This document shows, one piece after another, positions 28,250-36,780 of a stretch of DNA of 64,000 nt; position 1 is the stretch's first letter, and each line of letters starts with the position of its first letter. Source of the DNA: Ralstonia sp. SET104 (GTDB lineage: Bacteria > Pseudomonadota > Gammaproteobacteria > Burkholderiales > Burkholderiaceae). Made by a program: the position numbers and the translations under genes. The stretch is from positions 1 through 64,000 of the forward strand of contig NZ_BHVX01000015.1 in assembly GCF_003851545.1 (NCBI RefSeq). Direction: 5' to 3'. The notes under the pieces are model-generated. The model worked only from the letters and a program-made list of their open reading frames with translations, did not search any database and was not told the DNA's origin.

Positions 28250-28909
28250 ATGAATATTCTTGTAATCGATAGCTTGCCGCTTTTTGCGGCAGGTGTGTCC
28301 AATGTATTGAATGCACTCGACGCGCAGGGTGTGTTTATCGATACGCATTACGCTACGCAAATCGGACCGGCTTGCAGGGAAGCTGAACCGAGAGCCGTCG
28401 TGATGGAATGGAGCGCGCAAGACGACGACGCGCGACAGCGTTTGTCGGAGTTGAAAGCGGCGCTGCCCGAAGTGCCGGTCTTGCTGACCGTGCAAGCCGT
28501 TGGCCGGCACGTGGTGGGCGATGCGCTGCGCTTTGGCGCCGCCGGAGTGGTCGACCGGCAGGCCACCGCCGACATTCTGCTCGAAGCCCTGCAGCGCATC
28601 ACCTCGGGTGCGGTCTACTTGCCACCGATCAGCAATCTCTCCCCCGACGACCCGCGTCAAAGCTCGGGAGAAAGCCCGGCCGAGCTCTGGCGCCGTCTCA
28701 CACCGCGACAGCATGAGGTGCTGCAACTGCTTGCAGAAGGCAAATCCAACAAGCAAATCTGCCGCGTGCTGAACGTGGCGGAGGGCACGATCAAAAACCA
28801 TCTGTACGCCTTGTTCCGGCAAATTGGCGTCAACAACCGCACCGAGGCTGCGCTCTGGCTCTCACGCTGCAGGGCGAGCCTCGTCCGCCTGCAGATGTGC
28901 GCGATATAG
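28250..28909 (+). CDS. LuxR/NarL-type response regulator with a degenerate receiver
   Basis: The 219-aa protein has a receiver-like N-terminus and a NarL-type helix-turn-helix (about 150-206: LTPRQHEVLQLLAEGKSNKQI, then VAEGTIKNHLYALFRQIGVNNRTEAA). The receiver lacks key residues: only one Asp remains in the acidic pair (VIDSLP), the phosphoacceptor position carries Glu53 (VVMEW), and the conserved Lys is replaced in GVVDRQ. Phosphorylation is therefore unlikely, and Glu may mimic the active state. The ATG at 28250 has AGGGG upstream. It is divergent from the DUF2589 operon and flanked by two copies of an 18-bp motif. Confidence 0.88.
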   Translation: MNILVIDSLPLFAAGVSNVLNALDAQGVFIDTHYATQIGPACREAEPRAVVMEWSAQDDDARQRLSELKAALPEVPVLLTVQAVGRHVVGDALRFGAAGVVDRQATADILLEALQRITSGAVYLPPISNLSPDDPRQSSGESPAELWRRLTPRQHEVLQLLAEGKSNKQICRVLNVAEGTIKNHLYALFRQIGVNNRTEAALWLSRCRASLVRLQMCAI

Positions 28910-28925
28910 CGCCGCGCACTGCGCT

Positions 28926-28943
28926 TGCCCGTGACTTCCGGCA
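28926..28943 (+). repeat. 18-bp motif, copy 2 (downstream of the LuxR-type gene)
   Basis: TGCCCGTGACTTCCGGCA differs from copy 1 by one base. It starts 17 bp after the regulator stop, 142 bp before the DUF1488-like start. Here its CCCGTGAC (28928-28935) also pairs with GTCACGGG (28956-28963), so it could form a stem as well as bind a protein. Confidence 0.6.
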
Positions 28944-29084
28944 GCTTTGTCAGACGTCACGGGCCAGGCGCCACCATCGTCCCGTGAAAACATCGAGCCG
29001 CCTACATTGCATTCACGCGACTACGCCATACACTGGTTGAAAGGCGGCGCACGGCGCATCGCCGTTTTTTCATGGAGGCCGGCC

Positions 29085-29363
29085 ATGGAAATCATCGAGT
29101 TCCACACCAGCCCGCCACGCTATTGCGCTGCGGATCTCACCCTCACCTGCACCGCAAGTGTCGACGGCATCTTCGCCTGCTACGCGGTGACGGCCGAAGC
29201 GCTCGAAGAGCATTTCGGCGCGCGCTCGTGGCGGCAGGAAGATCTGCTGCAAGCCATGGAATCGCATCGCGGCACCATTGAAGACATGGCGCGGTCGCTG
29301 TTCAAGCTGACCGACTCGCACAACATCGTGCTACGCAGCGGACACTTCCGCTTCGGCATGTAG
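29085..29363 (+). CDS. Small DUF1488-like protein
   Basis: A 92-aa soluble protein beginning MEIIEFHTSPPRY. The pattern of short beta strands (LTLTCTASVDGIFACYAVTAEALEEHFGA), then a helical half (DLLQAMESHRGTIEDMARSLF), resembles DUF1488-type proteins; the match is from memory and moderate. The frame extends upstream, but GGAGG lies 6 nt before this ATG. It lies 175 nt downstream of the regulator on the same strand. Function unknown. Confidence 0.65.
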   Translation: MEIIEFHTSPPRYCAADLTLTCTASVDGIFACYAVTAEALEEHFGARSWRQEDLLQAMESHRGTIEDMARSLFKLTDSHNIVLRSGHFRFGM

Positions 29364-29422
29364 TTGCAGTTGAACTATGGGCACCATGGGCACCATGGCC
29401 GACACTCACGTCTGATGCCGAC

Positions 29423-29449
29423 AAAAAAGGCCAGCGCAATGCTGGCCTT
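29423..29449 (-). terminator. Intrinsic terminator of the yeaG-yeaH-spoVR operon
   Basis: AAGGCCAGC (29427-29435), loop GCAAT and GCTGGCCTT (29441-29449) form a 9-bp stem. On the minus strand it continues into TTTTTTG. It sits 17 nt after the spoVR stop. Confidence 0.85.
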
Positions 29450-29466
29450 GTGCAAGCAGACACGTG

Positions 29467-31026
29467 CTAGTCAGGCTTGCATTCGTGCTTCATCTCGCGT
29501 CGCCCATCTTCGTAGACCACCTCCAGCCGGCACGTAAAGCCCCACAGGCGCACAACGTGCCGGAGCATCTCTTCGTAGTTGGGCCCCAGAGGCCGGCGGC
29601 TGCTTTGCAAGTGACGCAGCGTCATTGAGCGATCGCCTCCCACATCAACGTTCGTCACCTGGATATTGGGCTCGATGTTTGACAGGTCGTACTGCCCTGC
29701 CAGCAACTCGCGGATCTTGCGATAACCGTCATCGTCGTGGATCGCGGTGACGCGCAGCTTGGCATCACGGTCGTCATCCAGCACGGAGAACAGCTTCAAC
29801 TCGCGGATCACGCGCGGCGAAAGGAACTGCAGCAGGAAGCTCTCGTCCTTGAAGTTGCGCATGGCAAAGTCGAGCGTCGTCTGCCAATCGCTGCCGGCAA
29901 TTTCGGGCGCCCAGCGGTAGTCCTCTTCTTCGGGCGATTCGCAGATGCGGCGGATGTCCTGGAACATCAGGAAACCCAGCGTGTACGGGTTCAGGCCGCT
30001 GTAGTAGGGGCTGTTGAACGGCGGCTGATAGATCACGTTGGTGTGCGCCTGCAGCAGTTCGAGCATGAACGCATCGTTGACGAGCTTCTCGTCGTACAGC
30101 TTGTGCAGGATGGTGTAATGCCAGAACGTGGCCCAGCCCTCGTTCATCACCTTGGTCTGCCGCTGCGGATAAAAGTACTGCGCGATCTTGCGCACGATGC
30201 GCACGATCTCTCGTTGCCACGGCTGCAATTTGGGCGCGTTCTTCTCAATGAAGTACAGCAGGTTCTCTTCCGGCTCAGGCGGAAATTGCGGATCGGGCTC
30301 GGGGGTGTCGTCCCTGGTTGCCAGCGCATGCGAACGGTGCGTGGGCAGCGTGCGCCACAGGTCGTTCACCTGCGCTTCCAGGTATTTCTCCCGTTCGGTC
30401 TGGCGGGCCTGTTCCTCATTGATCGACAGCTTCTTGGGCCGTCGGTACCGATCCACGCCGTAGTTCTGCAGTGCGTGGCACGAATCGAGCAACAGCTCCA
30501 CCTCCTGCTCGCCGTAACGCTGCTCGCACTCGGCCACGTAGTTCTTGGCAAAGAGCAGGTAGTCGACGATCGCGTCGGCGTTCGTCCATGTGCGGAAGAG
30601 GTAATTGCCTTTGAAGAAGGAGTTGTGGCCGTAGCACGCGTGCGCGATGGTCAGCGCCTGCATCGGCATCGTGTTCTCCTCCATCAGATAGGCGATGCAG
30701 GGGTTGGAGTTGATGACGATCTCGTAAGCGAGCCCCATCAGGCCGCGTTGGTAGCCGCGCTCGGATGCGAGGAAATGCTTGCCGTACGACCAGTGGTTGT
30801 AGCCCAGCGGCAGGCCAGACGAAGCATAAGCATCGAGCATTTGCTCTGCGGTGATGATCTCGATCTGGTTCGGATAAGTGTCCAGGCCGAAATTGGCAGC
30901 AATGCGGGCGATGCTTTGGTCGTAGCACCTGATCAGCTCGAAGGTCCACTCCGAGCCCGTAGATAGGTAGGCCATGCTCGTTCCCGTTGGTCCATCACAC
31001 AGGGTCACAGGTCGCGTGTTTGCCAT
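29467..31026 (-). CDS. spoVR: SpoVR/YcgB family protein
   Basis: Large cytoplasmic protein of about 519 aa, closely like E. coli YcgB along its length (LDTYPNQIEIITAEQMLDAY, IAYLMEENTMPMQAL, KVMNEGWATFWHYTI, NPYTLGFLMFQDI). The NEGWATFWH segment and nearby His residues recall a zinc-peptidase-like site, but its biochemical role is not established. It is the third gene of a module with yeaH (DUF444) and the PrkA-type kinase YeaG. Start choice is uncertain: ATG at 31026, ATG at 30975 (MAYLSTGSEW) or GTG at 31041; none has a strong ribosome site. Confidence 0.93.
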   Translation of the reverse strand: MANTRPVTLCDGPTGTSMAYLSTGSEWTFELIRCYDQSIARIAANFGLDTYPNQIEIITAEQMLDAYASSGLPLGYNHWSYGKHFLASERGYQRGLMGLAYEIVINSNPCIAYLMEENTMPMQALTIAHACYGHNSFFKGNYLFRTWTNADAIVDYLLFAKNYVAECEQRYGEQEVELLLDSCHALQNYGVDRYRRPKKLSINEEQARQTEREKYLEAQVNDLWRTLPTHRSHALATRDDTPEPDPQFPPEPEENLLYFIEKNAPKLQPWQREIVRIVRKIAQYFYPQRQTKVMNEGWATFWHYTILHKLYDEKLVNDAFMLELLQAHTNVIYQPPFNSPYYSGLNPYTLGFLMFQDIRRICESPEEEDYRWAPEIAGSDWQTTLDFAMRNFKDESFLLQFLSPRVIRELKLFSVLDDDRDAKLRVTAIHDDDGYRKIRELLAGQYDLSNIEPNIQVTNVDVGGDRSMTLRHLQSSRRPLGPNYEEMLRHVVRLWGFTCRLEVVYEDGRREMKHECKPD

Positions 31027-31051
31027 GGCACGCTCTGCCACCGATCAGCGA

Positions 31052-32314
31052 TCAGGCGGCACGCTTCTGAAACAGTTCGTGCAGCACCGGATAGATCTCA
31101 TCCGGCTTGAGGATGCGCTGCATCGCGAAGTTCTCGTGCCCAGCCTTCAACGTAAGATACTCCTCCCACAGGTTCTGCGGCTCCGTGGAGACCACCTCGA
31201 CATAGGCGTAATACTGCGTCAGCGGCAGGATCGTTTCGCGCAGCAGCTTGGCGCAGAGTTCCGAGTCCCCTGCCCAGTTATCACCGTCCGAAGCCTGCGC
31301 GCAATAGATGTTCCATTGGCTCGGCGGATAGCGCTCCTGCATCACTTCCGCCATCAGTTTGAGTGCGCTCGACACGACAGTGCCGCCGGATTCACGCGAG
31401 TGGAAAAAGTCCTCTTCGTCCACCTCTTTGGCCACGGTATGGTGGCGGATGAAGACGACGTCGATGCGCTCGTAATTCCGCTTCAAAAACAGATAGAGCA
31501 GCATGAAGAAACGCTTGGCGAGATCCTTGCGCGATTCGTCCATCGAGCCGGACACGTCCATCACGCAGAACATCACCGCCTGCGCCTGCGGGCGCTTGCG
31601 CAGCACGCGATTGTTGTAGCGCAGGTCGAGCTTTTCAATAAACGGCACGCGATCGAGGCAGGAACGCAGATGGCGCATCTCCTTCATCAACTCTTGCGCG
31701 CGTGCGGTGTATGGGCCGTCGTTCTCCAGTTCTTCGTTGTACTCCCGCTCGAGCTCACGCAAGCGACGCTGATACGGACTGGACAAAGCGATGCGGCGGC
31801 CGAGCGAGCTGCGCATCGTGCGCAGAATCGACAAGTTGGAGGGTGTGCCGTCGAGCGAAAAACCGGCGCGCACCTTGCGCACCTCCGCGATCTTGGCCAG
31901 GCTGCGCTTGGCTAAGTCTGGCAGCGCCATGTCTTCAAAGAAGAAGTTGAGGAAGTCCTCGCGCGAGAGTGTGAAGATGAAATCGTCTTCGCCTTCGCCC
32001 GAGTCGCTGGCCTGTGAGCCCGTTCCGCCGCTGCCCTGCTGCGGGCGGTCAAAGCTGTCGCCGCGAATGAACTCCTTGTTGCCCGGGTGAACGCCCTCGC
32101 GGCGCCCGCCCGAGCCATGGTGAAACATGGGCTCGGAGATATCCTTGACCGGAATGGACACCTGCCCGCTCTGCTCGATGTCCATGATCTTGCGGCCGGT
32201 CACCGCCTTGGCCACCGCACGGCGGATCTGGTCCCGGTAACGCTTGATGAAGCGTTGCTTGTTGACGGTGCTCTTGCCGCCACCGTTCTCCCGCCGATCG
32301 ATGATCGTGCCCAT
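31052..32314 (-). CDS. yeaH: YeaH/DUF444 von Willebrand A-domain protein
   Basis: The 420-aa protein has a basic N-terminus (VNKQRFIKRYRDQIRRAV), a low-complexity Gly/Ser/Gln linker (about 88-110), a helical middle and a C-terminal VWA-like domain with the MIDAS motif DVSGSMDES (253-261). In E. coli the homologue is co-expressed with the kinase YeaG and acts with it in starvation survival; the mechanism is unclear. It lies 48 nt after yeaG and about 25 nt before spoVR. Confidence 0.95.
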   Translation of the reverse strand: MGTIIDRRENGGGKSTVNKQRFIKRYRDQIRRAVAKAVTGRKIMDIEQSGQVSIPVKDISEPMFHHGSGGRREGVHPGNKEFIRGDSFDRPQQGSGGTGSQASDSGEGEDDFIFTLSREDFLNFFFEDMALPDLAKRSLAKIAEVRKVRAGFSLDGTPSNLSILRTMRSSLGRRIALSSPYQRRLRELEREYNEELENDGPYTARAQELMKEMRHLRSCLDRVPFIEKLDLRYNNRVLRKRPQAQAVMFCVMDVSGSMDESRKDLAKRFFMLLYLFLKRNYERIDVVFIRHHTVAKEVDEEDFFHSRESGGTVVSSALKLMAEVMQERYPPSQWNIYCAQASDGDNWAGDSELCAKLLRETILPLTQYYAYVEVVSTEPQNLWEEYLTLKAGHENFAMQRILKPDEIYPVLHELFQKRAA

Positions 32315-32362
32315 GTGACTGCCCTCGTTTGGAAGTGGTCCGCCGGGTCGCGCCTGCCCTCC

Positions 32363-34285
32363 TTAAGACGACTTCCTAACGCGCAGGTACCACTCTACGA
32401 GCAAGCGCACCTGCTTCTGCGTATAGCCTTTCTCAACCATACGGTTGACGAAGTTTTCATGCTTCTCCTTGTCGTCATGCGAAGACTTGGCGTTGAACGA
32501 GATCACAGGCAGCAAGTCTTCCGTGGTTGAGAACATCCGTTTCTCGATCACCGCGCGCAGCTTCTCGTAACTCGTCCAGACCGGGTTCTTGCCTCCGTTC
32601 TTGGCCCGCGCGCGCAGCACGAAGTTGACGATCTCATTGCGGAAATCCTTCGGGTTGGAAATGCCCGCCGGTTTTTCCACCTTCTCCAGTTCGTCGTTCA
32701 ACGCACCGCGATCAAGAATCTCGCCAGTGTTCGGATCACGGTATTCCTGATCCTGGATCCACAGATCGGCAAACACCACGTAGCGGTCGAAGATGTTCTG
32801 CCCGTACTCGGAATACGACTCCAGGTAAGAGGTTTGTATTTCCTTGCCAATGAACTCCACATATGGCGACGTGAGGTATTCCTTGATGTAGGACATCAGC
32901 CTGGATTCCGTCTCCGGCGGAAACTGCTCGCGCTCGATCTGCTGTTCAAGCACGTACAGCAAGTGCACCGGATTGGCCGCCACTTCCGTTCCATCAAAGT
33001 TGAACACCTTCGACAACACCTTGAACGCAAAGCGCGTCGACAGCCCAGTCATGCCCTCGTCGATGCCGGCAAAGTCGCGGTACTCCTGATATGACTTGGC
33101 TTTGGGGTCGACATCTTTCAGGCTCTCGCCGTCGTACACGCGCATCTTCGAGAAGATGTTGGAATTCTCGGGCTCCTTGATGCGTGTGAGTACCGCAAAC
33201 TGGCCCATCATCTTCAGCGTGTTCGGCGCGCACGGTGCTGCTGCCAGTGAACTGTTGCGCAGCAGCTTGTCGTAAATCTTCACCTCGTCCGACACGCGCA
33301 GGCAGTACGGCACCTTGACGATATAGATGCGGTCGAGAAAAGCCTCGTTGTTGCGGTCAGACTTGAAGCTCTGCCACTCCGCCTCGTTCGAGTGCGCGAG
33401 GATGACGCCATCGAACGGGATCGCACCAAAGCCTTCCGTGCCCTTGTAGTTGCCCTCCTGCGTGGCCGTCAGCAACGGGTGCAGCACCTTGATCGGCGCC
33501 TTGAACATCTCGACGAACTCAAGCAAGCCGCGGTTGGCCAGGCACAGCCCGCCCGAATACGAATATGCATCCGGATCATCCTGCGGATAGTCCTCCAGCT
33601 TGCGAATGTCGACCTTGCCCACCAGCGACGAAATGTCCTGATTGTTTTCGTCGCCCGGCTCCGTCTTGGAAATCGCAATCTGCGACAGCACCGACGGATG
33701 CAGCTTCACCACCCGGAAACGCGTGATATCGCCATTGAACTCATGCAACCGTTTGACCGCCCACGGCGAGGCAATCGAGTTCAGATAGCGCTTCGGGATA
33801 CCGTAGTCTTCCTCCAGAATCTTGCCGTCTTCGTCGGGTGAGAACAGCCCGAGCGGGGACTCGTGAATGGGCGAGCCCTTGAGCGCGTAGATGGGAATTT
33901 GCTCCATCAACGCCTTCAACTTCTCGGCAAGCGAAGATTTGCCGCCGCCCGGAGGCCCAAGCAGGTAGAGGATCTGCTTGCGTTCTTCAAGACCCTGCGC
34001 GGCATGCTTGAAGAAGGAGACGATCTGCTCGATCGTGTCTTCCATGCCGTAGAACTCCCGGAAAGCCGGGTAGATCTTGATGACCTTGTTGAAGAACAAT
34101 CGCGACAGCCGAGGATCATGGTGGGTGTCCACCAGTTCTGGCTGACCGATCGCTGTGAGCATGCGCTCGGCGGCAGTCGCATAGGCGGTCGAGTCCTTCT
34201 TGCAGATATCCAGGTACTCCTGGATGCTGTACTCGTCCTCTTTGCGAGCTTCAAAACGCGTTGCGTAGTGGCGGAAAATATCCAT
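32363..34285 (-). CDS. yeaG: PrkA-type serine protein kinase YeaG
   Basis: AAA+-like serine kinase of 640 aa. It has an N-terminal AAA PrkA region with Walker A GPPGGGKS (110-117), the conserved IPFDGVILAHSNEAEW segment, and the C-terminal kinase-related PrkA domain. The ATG at 34285 has GGGGGAGAT immediately upstream. As first gene it should set expression of yeaH and spoVR. In enteric bacteria the operon responds to nitrogen starvation and stationary phase. I saw no convincing sigma-54 motif in the 700-bp upstream region. Confidence 0.96.
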   Translation of the reverse strand: MDIFRHYATRFEARKEDEYSIQEYLDICKKDSTAYATAAERMLTAIGQPELVDTHHDPRLSRLFFNKVIKIYPAFREFYGMEDTIEQIVSFFKHAAQGLEERKQILYLLGPPGGGKSSLAEKLKALMEQIPIYALKGSPIHESPLGLFSPDEDGKILEEDYGIPKRYLNSIASPWAVKRLHEFNGDITRFRVVKLHPSVLSQIAISKTEPGDENNQDISSLVGKVDIRKLEDYPQDDPDAYSYSGGLCLANRGLLEFVEMFKAPIKVLHPLLTATQEGNYKGTEGFGAIPFDGVILAHSNEAEWQSFKSDRNNEAFLDRIYIVKVPYCLRVSDEVKIYDKLLRNSSLAAAPCAPNTLKMMGQFAVLTRIKEPENSNIFSKMRVYDGESLKDVDPKAKSYQEYRDFAGIDEGMTGLSTRFAFKVLSKVFNFDGTEVAANPVHLLYVLEQQIEREQFPPETESRLMSYIKEYLTSPYVEFIGKEIQTSYLESYSEYGQNIFDRYVVFADLWIQDQEYRDPNTGEILDRGALNDELEKVEKPAGISNPKDFRNEIVNFVLRARAKNGGKNPVWTSYEKLRAVIEKRMFSTTEDLLPVISFNAKSSHDDKEKHENFVNRMVEKGYTQKQVRLLVEWYLRVRKSS

Positions 34286-34954
34286 ATCTCCCCCGTAGAC
34301 GCTTCCTCATCCCGACATGGCTGCCGACGAGAGGTTAGTTGTGACGTGCGTTAAGTGCGGTAGTGATTCCACTGTAGACCAATCAGCCGTTTGCACAAGC
34401 GTCGCGTAAGAAAACAGCGATCCGCGAAAACCCGCTTCCAGCGTACGTTAGCGCTCGATGCCTTGCAGTGCTAACGCCCTCTGCGCCTGCCGACCTTCGC
34501 CACAGTCCACGCGTGCTCAACCACCCGCACGCTCTCACTAAACAACGAATCTGCGCTGCAGCACAACATCCACGCAACGCCATCGAGTCGATTGCGACAC
34601 AGCAGAAACCATACCCGTGCCGCTGCGCATTCCACATCCGTGTGCTTGCCGGTTGGTATGTAACCAGTCCGTGCGAGTTCCCACGCTCGTTCAGATGAAT
34701 GATTCGTGCGATGTGGGTACGGCGGTGGCTGCCAACAAAGCGGTGCCGATCCTCGCGCTGACAGCCGCGTGCGCCGACAATATCCGCTGGTTCTCGCAAC
34801 GGCCAATTGCGTGATTGGTGCACGAACCGTCTGTTCGGTGCATATGGATCTTTGCGATCCGTCTTTGATGCGGGAGGAGCGTGCGGCAACCTCTGTTGTC
34901 GCTTTTGTGCAAAAGGATCAACTGAAGCAGTCGAAGAAAGTACGAGAGACAAAG
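34286..34954. other. Gene-free stretch upstream of yeaG
   Basis: About 670 bp between the yeaG start and the tRNA-Val terminator. Open frames here (for example one over 34383-34952 on the minus strand) have atypical composition, rich in Arg, Cys and His, with no ribosome site or recognisable domain. The stretch is less GC-rich than its surroundings and must hold the yeaG promoter. An unannotated small RNA or gene remnant cannot be excluded. Confidence 0.5.
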
Positions 34955-34988
34955 AAAAAGGCCCTCGGCATCTGCCTGAGGGCCTTTT
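34955..34988 (-). terminator. Intrinsic terminator after tRNA-Val
   Basis: AAAAGGCCCTC (34956-34966) and GAGGGCCTTTT (34978-34988) form an 11-bp stem. On the minus strand it runs into TTTTTCTTTG. It is 19 nt past the tRNA 3' end. Confidence 0.88.
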
Positions 34989-35007
34989 AAGCGATTGCTC
35001 GCCAGTT

Positions 35008-35082
35008 TGGTGGGTGGTACAGGGATTGAACCTGTGACCCCTGCCGTGTGAAGGCAGTGCTCTACCGCTGAGCTAACCACCC
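35008..35082 (-). tRNA. tRNA-Val (CAC)
   Basis: The minus strand gives a complete cloverleaf. The acceptor GGGTGGT pairs with ACCACCC, the D arm contains TAGCTCAGCGGTAGAGCA, the anticodon stem CTGCC/GGCAG encloses TTCACAC (anticodon CAC), and the T arm is ACAGGTTCAATCCCTGT. The CCA end is encoded (35008-35010). Length is 75 nt. Confidence 0.96.
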
Positions 35083-35100
35083 GAATGCGGTGAAAACGAG

Positions 35101-35129
35101 ATTATGTCGAAAAGACACTGCCGTGTAAA
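35101..35129 (-). promoter_or_regulatory. Promoter of tRNA-Val
   Basis: On the minus strand TTTACA (35124-35129), a 17-bp spacer and CATAAT (35101-35106) lie 18 bp before the tRNA 5' end. This places transcription start a few bases upstream of the mature tRNA. Confidence 0.75.
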
Positions 35130-35152
35130 TACCTTGGCCGCACTTTTTTTGA

Positions 35153-35881
35153 TCAGGCAACTGGTGGCGGCGCTTCCACGGCTTCGCGCGTCCAGACGGT
35201 CTTGCCCCCGCTGGCCTTGTCGATCTCTTTAAGCACGCCTGCGTGCGCGTCGGCTTCGGCTTCAGTGGCCAGCAGCACCGGCAACTGCAGCGCGCTCAGG
35301 TCGACGGCAACAGTTTGGGCCGATGCACCCTCACCCGACTCCAGCATGTCGATCACCAGCGTGTTCTGGCCACGCGTCATGGCCAGGTACACCTCGGCCA
35401 GCAGTTCCGCATCCAGCAATGCGCCGTGCAGCGTACGGTGCGCATTGCTCACGCCCAGCCGGTCGCACAGCGCATCCAGCGAGTTGCGCTTGCCCGGGAA
35501 CATCTGGCGCGCCTCGCGCAGCGTGTCGATATGGCCAGACAAATGCTCACGGAATGTCGGCAGCCCCAAGCGCTGGAATTCCATGTCCAGAAAGCCCAAG
35601 TCAAACGCCGCGTTGTGAATGATTGCCTCGGCGCCCTGCACGTAGTCGCGAATCTCATTCACGACCTCCGCAAACTTCGGCTTGTCGGCCACGAACTCGT
35701 TGGTGATGCCGTGCACTGCCATCGCGCCCGCGTCGATCTCGCGCTCGGGGTTGAAGTAGAAATGCAGATTGCGGCCCGTCAGGCGCCGGTTGACCATTTC
35801 CACGCAGCCGATTTCGATCACACGGTCGCCGGTGGCGGCATTCAGGCCGGTGGTTTCCGTATCCAGGATGATCTGTCGCAT
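35153..35881 (-). CDS. dnaQ: DNA polymerase III epsilon subunit (3'-5' proofreading exonuclease)
   Basis: Proofreading subunit of the replicative polymerase. The 242-aa protein has the DnaQ exonuclease motifs: ExoI ILDTETTGLN (Asp7, Glu9), ExoII with IIHNAAFDLGFLD, and ExoIII HRTLHGALLDAELLAEVY, followed by a C-terminal tail that binds the alpha subunit. The ATG at 35881 is clear. It lies upstream of tRNA-Val and 24 nt after purU. The familiar adjacency to rnhA is broken here. Confidence 0.96.
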   Translation of the reverse strand: MRQIILDTETTGLNAATGDRVIEIGCVEMVNRRLTGRNLHFYFNPEREIDAGAMAVHGITNEFVADKPKFAEVVNEIRDYVQGAEAIIHNAAFDLGFLDMEFQRLGLPTFREHLSGHIDTLREARQMFPGKRNSLDALCDRLGVSNAHRTLHGALLDAELLAEVYLAMTRGQNTLVIDMLESGEGASAQTVAVDLSALQLPVLLATEAEADAHAGVLKEIDKASGGKTVWTREAVEAPPPVA

Positions 35882-35905
35882 CGCGTGCCCCCTACTCTGA
35901 TTGCA

Positions 35906-36772
35906 TTACTTGAAGACGACGGTCTTGTGGCCGTTGAGCAGAATGCGATGTTCCGCATGCCATTTCACGGCACGGGCCAGCGCCACACATTCCACGTCGC
36001 GGCCGACCGCGGTGAGCTGCTCTGGGTCCATGCTGTGGTCTACGCGCTCGATTTCCTGTTCGATGATCGGGCCTTCGTCCAGGTCAGCCGTCACGTAGTG
36101 CGCCGTCGCACCGATCAGTTTCACGCCGCGCTCATGCGCCTGATAGTAAGGCTTGGCGCCCTTGAAGCTCGGCAGGAACGAGTGGTGGATGTTGATGGCA
36201 CGGCCTTCCAGCTTGCGGCACAGGGCGTCCGAAAGAATCTGCATGTAGCGCGCGAGCACGACCAGATCGATCTGCTGTTCCTGCGCAATTTCCCAGATGC
36301 GGGCTTCCTGCTGCGCCTTCTGCGCGTCCGTGCCCTGCAGCAGCGGCAGATGCATGAACGGCACGTCGTACGACGCGGCCAGTTGGTAAAAATCGCGGTG
36401 GTTCGAAACGATGGCGGCGATCTCGATCGGCAGTTGGCCGGCGCGGGCGCGGAACAGCAGGTCGTTCAGGCAGTGGCCGATCTTTGAGACGAGGATCATC
36501 ACGCGCGGCTTGACAGCGGCATCAAACATGCCCCACTGCATGGAGAAGCGCTCGCCGATGGGCGCAAAGCGGTCGCGCAATGCAGCAAGGTCGAGCGGCT
36601 GACCCTGCGGCACGAAATGCACGCGCATGAAGAAGCGGCCCGTGAATTCGTCACCAAACTGGTCCGAATCGAGAATATTGCAGCCCTGCTCAAACAGCAG
36701 GCCGGACACGGCGTGAACAATGCCGGGCTGGTCCGGGCACGACAGGGTGAGAATGAAACCGGAGTGACTCAT
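35906..36772 (-). CDS. purU: Formyltetrahydrofolate deformylase PurU
   Basis: Hydrolyses 10-formyl-THF to formate and THF, balancing one-carbon pools. The 288-aa protein has an N-terminal ACT domain (LTLSCPDQPGIVHAVSGLL) and a C-terminal formyltransferase domain with the catalytic Asn/His in NIHHSFLPSF and Asp in TADLDEGPII. The ATG at 36772 begins MSHSGFIL. It lies 8 nt after the Nudix gene and 24 nt before dnaQ. Confidence 0.96.
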   Translation of the reverse strand: MSHSGFILTLSCPDQPGIVHAVSGLLFEQGCNILDSDQFGDEFTGRFFMRVHFVPQGQPLDLAALRDRFAPIGERFSMQWGMFDAAVKPRVMILVSKIGHCLNDLLFRARAGQLPIEIAAIVSNHRDFYQLAASYDVPFMHLPLLQGTDAQKAQQEARIWEIAQEQQIDLVVLARYMQILSDALCRKLEGRAINIHHSFLPSFKGAKPYYQAHERGVKLIGATAHYVTADLDEGPIIEQEIERVDHSMDPEQLTAVGRDVECVALARAVKWHAEHRILLNGHKTVVFK

Positions 36773-36780
36773 GAAGCGTT

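Noticed and set aside
29377..29398. Short tandem repeat ATGGGCACC x2 plus ATGG after the DUF1488-like gene
   Set aside because: Only two 9-bp units in a GC-rich spacer; no associated feature, so not counted as a repeat element.
34286..34500. Sigma-54 promoter for yeaG
   Set aside because: A TAGCACTGCAAGG-like stretch on the minus strand lacks the required GG/GC spacing.
34383..34952. 189-codon minus-strand frame before yeaG
   Set aside because: Arg, Cys and His rich, no ribosome site, no domain, and it runs into the tRNA terminator region.
34955..35082. tRNA-Val as an integration site for a genomic island
   Set aside because: No integrase gene and no second copy of the tRNA 3' end was seen in the window.
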